Origin: Liquidambar formosana
Lineage: Eukaryota > Streptophyta > Magnoliopsida > Saxifragales > Altingiaceae
DNA: 64,000 nucleotides
Assembly (NCBI GenBank): GCA_039720395.1
Contig: CM077820.1
Span: 55,310,196-55,374,195, forward strand
Direction: 5' to 3'
The position numbers and the translations under genes were made by a program. The notes beneath the pieces are model-generated. The model was not told the origin of the DNA, searched no databases, and was given only the letters and a program-made list of their open reading frames with translations. Positions 48,369 through 60,900 of this stretch are shown one piece after another (positions within the stretch are counted from its first letter, which is position 1; every line of letters begins with the position of its first letter).

Positions 48369-49331
48369 CAGCCTGTGTCTCGTGTAAGTCCCCAGCCATA
48401 AAAGCAAAAGAAAAAAAATATATATATATATATATAAAATCGCGTGAGTAACACGGGTGTCATGCGACCTTTTTCCAATTGGTTCCATTTAAAAATTGAA
48501 AGAATGAATGTTGTGTGCAACTGCATAGCTCCTTAGCATTTTTCTTTATCTTCTTTGGTCAATAATTCCCAACTTGTCCCTCAAAATAGCAGCCAACAAA
48601 TGAAAAATGATAGGCGGAAAATTTTTGAGTGTTAGATAAATCAACTCTCTTATAAGAACGTGTTCCTATCCTCTGGAGAGAAAAAGACAGTGGGTAAGAT
48701 CGCGTTTCAGCGTTTTGGCACACCATTTTAAAAAAATTTTCTAAAAAAAAAAAAGAAAAGAATTTTGAAGAAAAGCATTGTTAAAAAGTCATTTTTAAAA
48801 GAACATTTTAAAAGAAAATTGATATTTGGTGAACGTCTTCATTATTTGTTATGTTCTTTCCACTTTCCACCATAATCAACTTGTGGCTGGCATTATCTTT
48901 AAGAATCATTTTATTTAAGAAGAAAATCTCACATTGGAGGTTGTAACTCATGCATTAGAGGGTTATGGGATACATTGAACCACTGCACGAGGTACAACTC
49001 CTAATGCATCGTACTCGTATAAATCCGGTAAGCAAATGTTCACCTAATTGGGACTATATAGTTAACATATAGATAAGAACATAACAAATAATGAACACAT
49101 TAATCGAGATTGATTGCTCCCATGCATTTTAGACATTTATGAATGAAGTAGTTCTTAAGCTTAGATCAACTTGAATTTTAGCATATATAACCTTTATATG
49201 AAATAGATTTAATCTAGTGGTTGGCTTTGCAAAATTCAAGTCAAGGGTAAAGTTTTGGAACATGACCTAACACAAAGTTAGGTTAGGTTAATATCATAAG
49301 AAAGATATTATATAATATATATATATTAGAG
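48369..49331. other. Intergenic, no gene seen
   Basis: AT-rich DNA with a diverged copy of the 14390-type repeat at about 48935-49030 (CTCATGCATTAGAGGGTTAT, then CCTAATGCATCGTACT). Nothing else is recognised. Confidence 0.4.
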
Positions 49332-49482
49332 GGCTAATCATGTGTAGGATAGCCTAGAGTATCTCGTGATTACGGCCGTCCTTGAGCGACACACGCACAT
49401 TCATGTGCGCGCACATATTGCTCACGGTCATAGATGGTCGTGATCAAACGGGATATTTGAGATATCCCGCACATGATCAAAG
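49332..49482. mobile_element. MITE family A, copy 3
   Basis: The left arm CTAATCATGTGTAGGATAGC pairs with the right arm GATATCCCGCACATGATCAA. GATTACGGCCGTC is mirrored by GATGGTCGTGATC. The core holds CGCACATTCATGTGCG, itself a palindrome. It is flanked by TA-rich DNA. Confidence 0.75.
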
Positions 49483-49510
49483 CTTTATATGTATATATAT
49501 ATATAGATAG

Positions 49511-49930
49511 CACACATGCATTGCATGTAAATATTTTTAAATAATATTAGTTATACAAAATAATAAATACATAAAGATTTTATATTTTTTCAAAAAAGAT
49601 AAAGTTTAAAATTCAAAAATACAATTTTTTATATCAAAATATACAACGAAAGATTAAAAACTCTTTACATACATTTAGAAATTTTTTTTCTTCATAAAAT
49701 GGAATATTTAAAGAGTTTATATTCATATATATTATCATGCAACTTGATAGTTGCTCTAGGAAAAAGAAGTTGAGTAAGAATCTAACTTTAATTTGTTACC
49801 AAATGATAAGAATGTTTACTATGTGTTTCAATTAAAGGAAGAGTAGATATGTATTTAAAAAAAAAAAAAAGGTATATTGGTCGTTCAAAAATTTTTCTAA
49901 GATTCAGCCTAGCCTTTTATAGGTAGTAGG
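49511..49930. repeat. Dispersed repeat family B, copy 2
   Basis: It begins CACACATGCATTGCATGTAA and ends with a TTTTTCTAAGATTCAGCCTA / TTTTATAGGTAGTAGG segment, parallel to 39469-39835. It directly abuts the long inverted-repeat element to its right. Confidence 0.5.
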
Positions 49931-49948
49931 TAGTGTATATATATATAT

Positions 49949-52144
49949 AGTTCCATTCCTATCAACTCAGCTGATAGAATGGTGTATATTAGCGTGTGCC
50001 ATCGCAACCCTCCATTCAAATTTGCCTTGCATCAACTGCTCAGGTCCATTCCCCTATAAGGCTAACAACTCTGCTCCCTCCCCATCCAATCATGTCATCC
50101 CTCTTCTCTCTCTCTTTCTCTCTCTCTTCTGCATAGACCAGATGGGTTGTATCTCTCCCCTCTCTCTCTCTCTCCTTGCTCTCTAGATCACTTTTCCTCT
50201 CTTCATCGCTCTCTTCCTCTAAAGCATAAGCATATCCCTTCATCAAACGCACGAAGCTTATGCCGTAAAGCTTTTCACCGCCGCTGCTGCTCCCTCCTAT
50301 CCCATCATCGCATCACCGCTGCCGTGAAGCTCCCTAAAGCTGCTTAGCTCACTGTCGACAACCAGCTCTCTTCATCTCTCTCTTTCTCTTCATAGCCTGA
50401 TCCATGAACCACTGAACCTCACTCACTCTCTCTTTCATGGCATCATCACTCCTTTATCACAGCAAATAGAGGTGAGCTCACCGCTGCCATGCTACTTTGA
50501 ACACGAACCACCGTCGCCGCTGCCTTGACATTGCCGCTTCCTCACAGCCACTCGCACCAGTGAGGCAGATTTGAAACAACTGGCAACCTGAATTTTACTC
50601 ATCCAAATATCAAGAGTTTGATATTTGAAATTGCTGGAAATGAGGATTTGATTTTGGAAATTTCATGTCCTAATCATATATCATTTGAAATTGATGGGTC
50701 CATAGAATGTGCCAATTTTGGATGCTCCATTATGCTTGTACTGGATTCTTATTGACGCTTTGTAAAACCAGTGAAATGACTATAAATGATCTTAGATGTG
50801 GTGTCTTTCATGATCTTGATAGTAATTCATTATTATTCATGCAATAAAATTTTGATCAATTTTTTATTGTTGATTCAACCAAGTAATAGCACATCGTTCT
50901 CTTTGATCTTCCCATATTGCTTTGCTTCTATGTAGTTACAGAGCCTATAGTTGCTTTAATCTAGCCTAAGAACACAACCACACCCCCTGCATGTGGTAGG
51001 CACAATTTACCTATTTGTTGTGAAATACCCTTTCTTAGGTGACACTTGGATTCACTGTAGTGACTACTTTTGGGTTACCGTCTCATGGACAAGCGATTCC
51101 ATCAAGGACACTAATATTCTCACTATCAAGCAATATACCACCAACTAAGGCTGCAAATGAATCAAATCGTTCGTGAATAGCTAACAAACAAGCTTGGTAA
51201 TGGCTCATTTTTTAATAGTTCCAGCCTTTGTTGCCCCTTAGTAGAGTATTTTTTGCTAAATTTATCAAGCCCAAATTTATTAAACCAAACTTGAACAGAG
51301 GAGAGAGGGAGGAGACTGTACATCCAGTTGGGAGAGAGTTATTTGAGAGATGGAGGAGAATGCTCTTGAGAGGGAAAAAAAGAAGGATTAGTTAAAACCA
51401 CTAGAAATGTCCAGTTTTTGGAGTACTTGGTTTGGGGGAATCCATATGATAAATTTAAATTCTCTCTCATTTAGTATCCAATTTGCTAATCCATCATTAT
51501 AAATACTTGGTTTTGCATTAAACTATAAAAATTTTTAGTTGCATTTTCAATAATCCTAGAAGAGATTAGATTTTTGAAATTTGAAAATGCTCTCATTTCT
51601 GAGACGGTGACCCAATGGAGAGGGAGCTTAGGTTGCCAGTGGATTTGACCTCATGGGTGCGAGTGGTTGTGAGGGAGAGGAGCTTCATGTCAGTGGCGAC
51701 GGTGTGAGTGGCTTGTGAGGGAGACAACCTTCACTGGCAGCAGCGACGATCAGCCAGCAGTGAGGTGAGCAGTTTCAGGGAGCTTCACGGCAATAGCAGT
51801 GCGATGATGGGATGGGAAGGAGTAACGGCGACGGTGAAGAGCTTCACGACATCAGCTCCACGCGCTTAATGAAGGGATATGCTTATGCTTAAGAGAAAAG
51901 AGCAATAAAGAGAGGAAAAGTGATTTGGAGAACAAAGAGAGAGACAGGAGAGATACAACCCATCTAGTCTATGCAGATGAGAGAGAAAGAGAGAGATGAC
52001 ATGATGGGATGGGGAAGGAACAGAGATGTCAGCTTTGTAGGGGAATGGATCTGAGCCGTTGATGTAAAGAAAATTTGAATGGAGGGCTGTAATGGCACAC
52101 ATTGATATACCATTCTATCAGCTGAAGTTGATAAGAATGGAACT
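49949..52144. mobile_element. Non-autonomous transposon with very long terminal inverted repeats (~2.2 kb)
   Basis: The ends are AGTTCCATTCCTATCAAC and its inverse GTTGATAAGAATGGAACT. Inverted similarity continues inward for several hundred bp: AGCTGATAGAATGGT, GACCAGATGGGTTGTATCTC, the CT-rich tract, CCCATCATCGCATCACCGCT and the AGCTCAC/GTGAGC region are all mirrored on the right, down to about 50600/51630. Flanks are TA-rich, so the duplication cannot be read. There is no transposase. The architecture suggests a MULE-type element. The centre (about 50840-51300) is unique AT-rich DNA. Confidence 0.75.
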
Positions 52145-52154
52145 GTATGTATAT

Positions 52155-54016
52155 ATAGCATTTACTCAGGTGATGTCGCCTGAGCTGTTTCTTGCACGCT
52201 AATGCAATCTCAACCGTTCAAATGAGATCAATGGGCCACATGTAATTAGGAACTTTAAAGTACTTTACCTAAACAACCCGACTCGATTCTTAAGGAAAAA
52301 AAGGCCAAGCGCTCAACAAAATAAGCATACCTCAGGTAGAACAATGAAGCAACCCACCCTTCTTTCTTCTTCCTTCTCTCAATCTCGACTCTCTTTCTCT
52401 CGATCGACGCTAATGAGCACAAGCCCAGACGAAGTTCACCATCATCCTCGATGGTGATTTTGTTTGTCGTTCTCTCACCAATGAACATTCTCACAAGTTA
52501 GAGTCCAGAAAGACGACATTCACTATTGTCATTGCATTTTATCAAATCGGCTAAGTTGACTATATACAAGAAAGTAAACCAAAGGCCATATTTGATTGCT
52601 AATGACCTTGTATAATTATAGACAAATGGAGTGATTGTGGTCATTTTTTTTGGTAAAATTTAGATTATATAGCATTTTTTTTTTTTTTTGGGTTGATAAA
52701 ATAATCTGACCGTCAATAAGCTACAAAATGTGACTTAAATACAAACTGACTTCACTTAAACAAAATGGTGTGTAAAACAAGCAACACAAACTGAATGGAA
52801 TCGTCATCATTGAAAAATGCCCCCTTGACATTACAAAGGCTTCCTGTGAAGACCCTAAAACTCAATCAACAGATTTTGGGTAGAAGCCATATATCTTCTT
52901 TGAAAGAATTCCAACCATGCCCCCCTCTTACAAACTATATGAAAGGAAGAATGATAGAATGGTGGGTCAAAATAAAAATAATTCAAATAAAAGGTTAAAT
53001 CTTCCTCATTCTATTTACTTAAAATGATAGTAATATACTTTAATCCCTAGAAATTGGGCTTCTACCATCTACCATTTTATGATACCTATTCTAAATATTT
53101 TATTTATTTTTTTATTTTTTATATCCCACCTAAATACCCTTTTTACATTAAAGTATTATACCCATCTCTTCTATCTTAATTTAAAAATCTCAAAACATAA
53201 TTCAAAAATACCAATCATATATTTGTTTTTCAACTAAAATAATAATCATCTACACACTTAAATTTGGAAAGGTTTTTATTTTTTATTTTTTTCGGTAGTT
53301 GAATGACATCCTTGTAAATGAAAGTTTTCAATCTCCTGCAAAACATCTAAATGGAGAACCATTTCTTTTTTCCTTCTTTCTCAAAAGAGCAATATTAGGG
53401 TTACGTTTTACTTAATAAGGAAAGAGGAGAATGATTTGACAAGTTTGGGGTGGTAGCAAAAAAAAAAAAAGAAGCTAAAATGGTATAATAGACATTTAAC
53501 CATAAATTCTCTCTTTTTGGAATTAAAATTCATTATTGGCACTTTGAATGGAATAGAAAAGGTTTAACCATTTTTTTAAGAATTATTTTATTTTGACCCA
53601 TCATTTTGTAATTTTCCTTATATGAAAACAATTAGTGTGAAGGAAGATGGAATCAAGGTCTCTATGGGTTTCCTAGTATGTGAAATAGTCGGGGTTTGCA
53701 AGAAATGTCAGGATGAAGAGAGACGAGGGTCGTCAATGATGATGTTGGCATATTGTGTTTGTCGGCGAGGGAGAGGAGGAGGAGAGAGTGTGGAAATGGA
53801 GGGGCTTTGCGTGTTGAATACGATGGGCGCCTCACTTGAGGTCTAATGGTTTTTAGACCAAAGCAGGTTTTGCTCGAAATTGGGTCAAGTTGATTATATC
53901 GAATAAAGCAAGTTTTCTATTTTAAATCTTGGCCATTGATCTCATTTTAACAACTGGGATGCATTTGGGCCTAAGAAAATCCCAGGCGGCATCGCTTGGT
54001 GAACGCTACTTTTATA
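52155..54016. mobile_element. Candidate TIR element (~1.9 kb), diverged ends
   Basis: The left end GCATTTACTCAGGTGATGTC GCCTGAG is matched by the inverse of the right end, which read on the minus strand is AGCGTTCACCAAGCGATGCC GCCTGGG. The block AAATGAGATCAATGG(G)CC is also mirrored (about 52222 and 53935). The interior is AT-rich with short frames only. Divergence of the ends suggests an old insertion. Confidence 0.55.
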
Positions 54017-54030
54017 TATATATATAGAAC

Positions 54031-55402
54031 TTTGATCATATGAGGGATATCCAATATCTTGTATGATCATTGCTATTTCGAGAAGTGGAAGCAACATCAA
54101 TTCTCCGTATGCCAATTTCATGGAGGTGGTTGAGAGACAAATTAATCTGGCATTTTACTAGAGATGGTAAATACTCAGTTCGATCAGGGTATGAAGTAGC
54201 CTTGACGCTTAAACAGGAATAATTTGTTGTGAGCAAAGAACGGTGGAACCCATCATCAAATCTTCTCTAACAAAGAGTTGTCAAAATTTATGGAACCTTC
54301 ATATTCCTAGGGAAGATAAAACACTTCATGTAGCGAGGCTTTAATCAAGCATTACCTAGTGGGTAACTTGCTAAAAAATAGGAATCCATCTACAAGGATA
54401 AATGCTGCTTTTGCAAAGGAAGAGTCTGAGTCTTTAGGTGCACCTCTTCACGGCATGCCATTTTGCTAAAGTCGTTTGGTTTAGTAGTCATCTTCAAATA
54501 GATAGCAGATCAGTAGGCCGGCTCCTCATTCATGCAATGGTAGGAAAACCTGTGCACAAAGTGGAAAGAATCTAATAAAAGAGATGAGATCCAAAAGGAA
54601 GCAGGCTTTTATTCTTTGGCGGATTAGAAGGCTCACAATGATAGAGTTTTTAATAAGATTGAATGGGAACCTGAAAAAAAGGCTTTAGAGGATGCAAATG
54701 TATACAAAGATGCTAGGCAAAATGATAATTTGGAAGGTAACAATGATGCACCTATTAGAATTCCTTTGTCCCAACAACCTACCTCTTGGCAGTTCCTTGT
54801 TTTTCCCAATTTTAAAATGAATGCTGATGGGGCTTGGAGGGAGAAAGATAAAATTAGGGGTATTAGGGGTTATAATTAGATATGAGAAACAGGGCGTTTT
54901 TAGCAGGCTTTGCAAAAAAAATAAAGGCTTCGTTATCCGCTCAAGCCATAGGAAGCATATGCACTGAGGGAAGGTCTAAATTTGGCTTTAGAGTCTAGGT
55001 TCAAGAGCTTGGAGGCGAAGGAGATGCGCAGGCAGTGATCAAATGCTTACAGAAGAGGGATGCTATGGTAGCAGATCTAGAAGTTTTATATACTGATATT
55101 TTCCACCTGGCTAGGGAAGTAATGTAGTTAAGTTTGTTTCAATTTCGAGAAATTGTAATCGAGCTGTAGGATGCTATTGCTAAGTATACTCTTGGGGTAG
55201 AGAGTCTAGAAGTATGGCTAGAGACTCCTCCTAGTTGGCTAGAACCATTCTAAGTGGAGGATTGTTCCTTTGTCGTGTACTGAGTTCTTTTATAAATATA
55301 TTTATATTTGTTGACCAAAAAAAAAAAACACCTATATGTCAAATTATGCTCCCGCATGTCATACACGGATGATTGTGATCATACAGGATATCCCTATACA
55401 AG
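54031..55402. mobile_element. MITE family A, copy 4, split by a LINE insertion
   Basis: The left arm TTTGATCATATGAGGGATAT (54031-54072) and the right part (about 55331-55402, with GCATGTCATACACGG and GTGATCATACAGGATATCCC) match the two halves of the family A MITE. They are separated by about 1.25 kb of truncated LINE sequence. The MITE therefore predates the LINE. Confidence 0.65.
54073..55328 (+). pseudogene. 5'-truncated LINE (non-LTR retrotransposon) pseudogene with RNase H remnant and poly(A)
   Basis: The translation starts in the C-terminal part of a plant LINE reverse-transcriptase ORF: EATSILRMPISWRWLRDKLI then WHFTRDGKYSVRSGYEVAL, the usual RT/zf-RVT region. It is soon broken by stops and frameshifts. 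Around 54795-55240 an RNase H-like stretch (FKMNADGAWREKDKI … GDAQAVIKCLQKRDAM) is visible, also with stops. The copy ends in an A run at 55317-55328. 5' truncation plus a poly(A) tail is typical of target-primed LINE insertions. No clear target duplication was found. Confidence 0.8.
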
Positions 55403-55555
55403 AAGAACCGAGCTCAGGTAACATAACATTGCTACATAATTTTTTACACTCGTTGATCTATCAAATTATAATGGAGCTTAGTCATGTTGATTAGTTCATT
55501 GTATCTCGTTAGATCTTGTTGATCCGTTGGTTTAAGAATTGTGTCAAAAATTGTA

Positions 55556-55830
55556 TTCCCTCCGTCTCACAAAAATATGCCTCTTTAAAAAAAAAAAAAA
55601 TGCTAATTAAGAAAATCAATTAATGCATTGATTTGTCATCCATTCAAATTTCTATTTCCAAAGATATTCTCCACTACTATCAATGCATTGGCTATGTGTT
55701 TAAAGTAATTCTTAGTATTATAAAAGATAGTACGGGAAGGTGAAAAGGATTTGTAATTTGACATTTCAAAGTGACAAGCATTTTGAGACTACCAAAAAAA
55801 GAAAGGCCTATCTTTATGGATCAGAGGGAG
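55556..55830. mobile_element. Stowaway-like (Tc1/mariner-derived) MITE
   Basis: The left end TTCCCTCCGTCTCACAAAAA and right end GGATCAGAGGGAG are imperfect inverted repeats with the CTCCCTCYG signature of Stowaway elements. They are flanked by a TA duplication (55554-55555 and 55831-55832). It is 275 bp and non-coding. Confidence 0.8.
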
Positions 55831-56060
55831 TATACAAAATTTGTATCCCTTTTACGCACCAAGAAAGAAAAAAAAATAAAAAAATAAAAAATCCTAAGCA
55901 CTATTAGATTATTTATGACTTGAGCTTTCATTGGAGATTACGATGCTCTATGGAGCAGATGACATTAAATTTTGTTCAATTTAATTTAGTTGAGAGAACC
56001 ATAATTAATTAAATATTAAAATAAATAATAGTTGGCTAGAGCTATATTTGATGGAATTGT

Positions 56061-56110
<50 letters not shown>

Positions 56111-56717
56111 CTATATTTGATGGAAGATACGGCGACACAAACCTGGTCCTAGACTTGCTGATATTCTCTCTTGCTCACAAATGTTGAGGAGGTTACCGTT
56201 TTTCCCTGGTACAAATCAAACAGTGTGCATGTGTGTGAAGACAAATCTATGCACCAAAATAAAAATAATAATAAATGACGATTACGACATCAAATTAGTG
56301 AAATAAATCTCTGCCAAAATAAGTTTTGACAGACATGGCATAGACTATGCTGCTTGTCACAGGCCATTTCCCTAGTTGCTACCAAGTGCTATTCCAGTTT
56401 CATCATCAAACAGTCAGTACTGGCAAACTAAGCCTACTGATTCTTGGTGGGGATATCTTCGTGCCACCATTATACCATGTGGCTAAGGAGACTATAAAGC
56501 CCTATTAGGAGACCTAATCACGGTGTTGGTTTAAGGGGATTATGATACTTCGGCATAAGAAAATCAATGGACGGCTCACATCAGAAAACCAAGAAACACT
56601 TTCATTAGGGTCAACTTAGCAACTTTTTGGTCTTTTGATCAAAGCCGTCTATTAATATTTTTGGCGCACACATATGTAGGTTGTTTTAGTAAACTTAAAA
56701 CTAAATTTTAATCTTTT

Positions 56718-56756
<39 letters not shown>

Positions 56757-57904
56757 TTCTAACTTCCTTTCTCTTTTATGATTACTGGCATATGCCAAGC
56801 TCAACTTGTAGTTAGCCATGCACTCTTTCCTGTTAAAAAACAATGCAAATCAGATCAAAGTGAAAACAACCTTGTATGTAGTTCCAAAAAAATAAAAATA
56901 AATAAAAGAAGGTAAAAAGCAACCTTTGTATGATTGTACGAACGATTATGATCAAGTGGCTTTTAGTGTGTTGCTTGAGAGTTGAGATGAATGCGCAAAG
57001 GATAGTCTCGTACAAACACAAGACGTGGCATAGGCGTGCGGCAAGAATACTTACACTATTAACTTTCCTCAGAAGATACAATCCCACAATTTGAAAAGAA
57101 CCAACACCTTCCCTAAAAAAGGACTCATTCCAGCACAAATCTGTGCAACAAATCAAAGAACAAAACATTAAGAAAATCAAAATAAATATATCAAAAAGAA
57201 GAAGAATACAAAGAAGAAGATGACGATGATAGCATAACAAGTGGGGAAAAGAAATGACAATGATCCCCAACTGAAGACATTAAATGGATCCACATACTTT
57301 CCTCATCAGTTATGAAACATGAATTGAAGAGATTAAAAATGTGGCACCAAGAAAATAAAATGTAGTTCCATATATGCATCCTCACCAGCAATTCTCTGGA
57401 CCTCGTGGCATGATAAACATTATTCTGTCCATCAAAACAATAACAAAGCATTAGTTTTAAAAAGGGACTGGCAAGCAAAAGTATAAAATATACTACAAAC
57501 CATGAAAAGACAAGGATAAAACATACTATATACCAAGTTCCACCATCCTAAAAACTCATACCACTTCTAATGCTGCATCTCAAACAAAAATACATTGCAG
57601 CATCATAGGTCCAATTCAAATCCAAGAGTACAAAATTCTAAACAAAGTGGACAAAATATAAAATAATAGAATTTACCCCCATAAAAAAACAAAAAAAAAG
57701 AAAGAAAGACAGAATTTCCCTATTTGAGAACTTCACCCCAACAAAGCTATAATCATGGCTCATGAACCCTACTGAACAAAATGTATAAGATCAAAATCTT
57801 CACATATTATGTCTAGAAATACCAAAAGCATTAGGAAGACCAAAAAAAAAAAAAAAACAATTAATTATAAATATGTCACTAATCCACTGTCCACTATGCC
57901 ATAT
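55831..57904. other. Intergenic, no gene recognised
   Basis: AT-rich DNA with a (GA)n microsatellite at about 56064-56108 and an (AAT)n tract at about 56720-56752. Minus-strand open frames of 95-145 codons at 56833-57478 are hydrophobic and Ser-rich but match no family I know and look like by-products of pyrimidine-rich DNA. Confidence 0.4.
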
Positions 57905-60900
57905 GTTATACAAAGTTGGTAGTTTAAAGTCTTACCGGAACATATATCGAGGCAACTGATAATCAATGCACCAATGTAGTTTAAGGTTTTACCAAACCGT
58001 ACATTGAGTCAACACTGTAGTTTAAGGTCCAACAAAACCATATTTCAAGGAAATCGCTAACCAAAGCAACATAGTAATTTAAGGTTCTACCAAACCATCT
58101 ACCGAGACAACTTTGTGGTTTAAAGTCCAACCAAAACATACATCAAGGCAACCAATAATCGAGAAACATAATAGTTTAAGGTTATATCAAACCATATTAA
58201 GTCAACTTGGTCGTTTAAAGTCCTACAAGACCATACATTGAGGCAACATAGTAATTCAATGGATCTACTAAAACGTATATCGAGCCAACTTAGTAGTTTA
58301 AGGTTCTATTAGACCATATTTTGAGGTAACTGATAATCGAAGCAACTTGATAGTTTAAGTTATACCAAATCGTATACTAAGCCAACTTTGTAGTTTAAAA
58401 TTCTATCAGACCTATATTTCGAAACAACCAATAATCGAGATAACATGGTAGTTTAATGTCCTACCAAATCGTACAAAGACCCAAAATGGTAGTTAAAGGT
58501 CCTACCAGATCATATATCAAAGCAATCGATAGCCAAGGCAACATAGTAGTTTAAGGTTTGATCAAACCGTATACTAAGCCAACAAAGTAGTATAAGGTCC
58601 TACTAGATCATATATTAAGGCAACAAATAATCACAATAACATGGTAGATTAAGGTTCTACTAAACCGTATATTGAGCTAATGTGGTAGTTTAGGGTCCTA
58701 CCAGACCATATATCGAGGGAACCGAAAATTGAGGTAACATAATAGTTTTAGCTTCTACCAAATTGTATACCGAACCGACGTAAAAGTTTAAGGTCCTAGC
58801 AGACTAAATATAAAGGCAACCAATAATTGAGGCAATATAGTAGTTTTAGGTTTACCAAGCCATATATCGAGCCGACATGGTAGTTCAAGCTCTTACTAGA
58901 CCATACATCGAGGGTAGAGATTATTGAGGTAGCATGATAGGTTAAGGCTCTACCAAATTGAATTTCAATTCAATATGGTTACTAGACTATATGTTGAAGG
59001 CAACATGATATTTTAAGCTTCCATCAAACTGTATACATATCTAATTTGGTAGTTTAAAGTCTTATCGGACCACATATAGAGGAAACTGATATTCGAGGCA
59101 ATATAGTAGTTCAAGGTTCTAACAAATTCCACATCGAGCCAATATGATAATTTAAGGTCCTAATAGACCATATTTCGAGAAGATCCAAAATCGAGGCAAC
59201 ATGAGTTTAAAGTTCTACCAAACCAAATACCTAGGCAACGTTGTAGTTTAGAGTCCTACAAGACCACATATCAAGGCAACATAATGATTTAAAGTTCTAT
59301 CAAACCGTATATTGAGTTAACATGGTAATTTATGGTCTTACCAGACTATACATCAAGGCAACCAATAATCAAGGTGATAAGGTAGTTTTATGTTCTACCA
59401 AACTATATACCGAGCCAACGTGGTAGTTTAGGATCCTACCAAACCATATATCGAGGAAACCAACAATTGAGGCAACGTGATAGTTTTAGGTTCTACCAAA
59501 TTATATACCAAGCCAAAATGGTCGTTTAGGGTCCAACCAAACCATATATTGAAGGCAACCGATAATCGAGACGACATATGTTAGTGTTGGGTTCTACCAA
59601 GCAGTATATCGATCCAACGTGGTAGTTTAGGGTCCTACCATACCATATATCGAGGTGACATATGCTAGTTTTAGGTTCAACCAAACCGTATATTGAGGCT
59701 AACGCTATAAGTTTAACATCGTACCAGATCATATATTGAGGCAAAAGATAATCAAGGTGACACAAGATACCAAACCGTATACAGACCCAATATAGTAGTT
59801 TAGGGTCTTACCAAACCATATTTCGAGGCAACATGGTAGGTTTAGGTTCTATAAAACCGTATATCGAGGACAACTTGATAGTTTAAGGTCCTATTAGACC
59901 ATATGTCGAAGCAACCGATAATCGAGGTGGCATATAGTAGTTATAGGTTCTACCAAACCATATACCAAGCCAACGTGGTAGTTTAGGGTCCTACCAGACC
60001 ACATATCAAGGAAACCAATAATCGAGGTGATATATGGTAGTTTTAGGTTCTACCAAACCGTATACCGAGCCAAATTGGTTGTTTAAGGTCCGACAAGACC
60101 ATATATTGAGGTAACTGATAATCGAGGTGACATATTATAGTTTTAAGTTCAACTAAATCGTATACCTGCGCCAACATGATAGTTTAGAATCCTACCAGAC
60201 CATATATCGAGGCCACCGATAATCGAGGCTACATGTTAGTTTTAGGTTCTACCAAATCGTATACCGAGCCATCGTGGTAGTTTAGGATCCTACCAGACTA
60301 TATATCGAGACAACCAATAATCGAAGTGACATATAATAGTTTCAGGTTCTACCAAACCGAATACCGAGTCAACGTGGTAGTTTAGGGTCCTACTAGACCA
60401 TATATCGAATTAACTGATAATCAAGATGGCATATGGTAGTTTTAGACTATACTAAACTGTAAACTAAGCCAACGTGATAGTTTAGGGTCCTACCAGACCA
60501 TATATCGAGGAAACTGATAATTAAGGTGGCTATATGGTAGTTTTAGGTTCTACCAAACCATAAACTAAGCCAATGTGATAGTTTAGGGTCCTATTAAACA
60601 ATATATCAAGACAACTTATAATCGAAGCAACATAGTAGTTTTAGGTTCCATCAAACCTTATACCGAGCCAACGCGGTAGTTTAAGGTCTTATCAGACCTA
60701 TAACCAAACCGTATATTGAGCCAACTTGGCAGTTTAGGGTCATACCAAACCATATATCGAGGCAACCAACAATCGAAGCAATATGGTAGTTTTAGATTCT
60801 ACCAAACCATATACCGAGCAAACGTGGTAATTTACTATCCCACCAGTCCTTATATCAATGCAATCAACAATTGAGGCAACATAGGTAGTTTTAGGTTCTA

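Noticed and set aside
53622..53846. Plus-strand 74-codon open frame rich in Arg, Gly and Cys
   Set aside because: It sits inside the candidate TIR element and has no recognisable domain or conserved start context.
56833..57478. Minus-strand open frames of 145 and 95 codons
   Set aside because: Hydrophobic and Ser-rich translations of pyrimidine-rich DNA with no known domain or conserved motif; not enough to call a gene.
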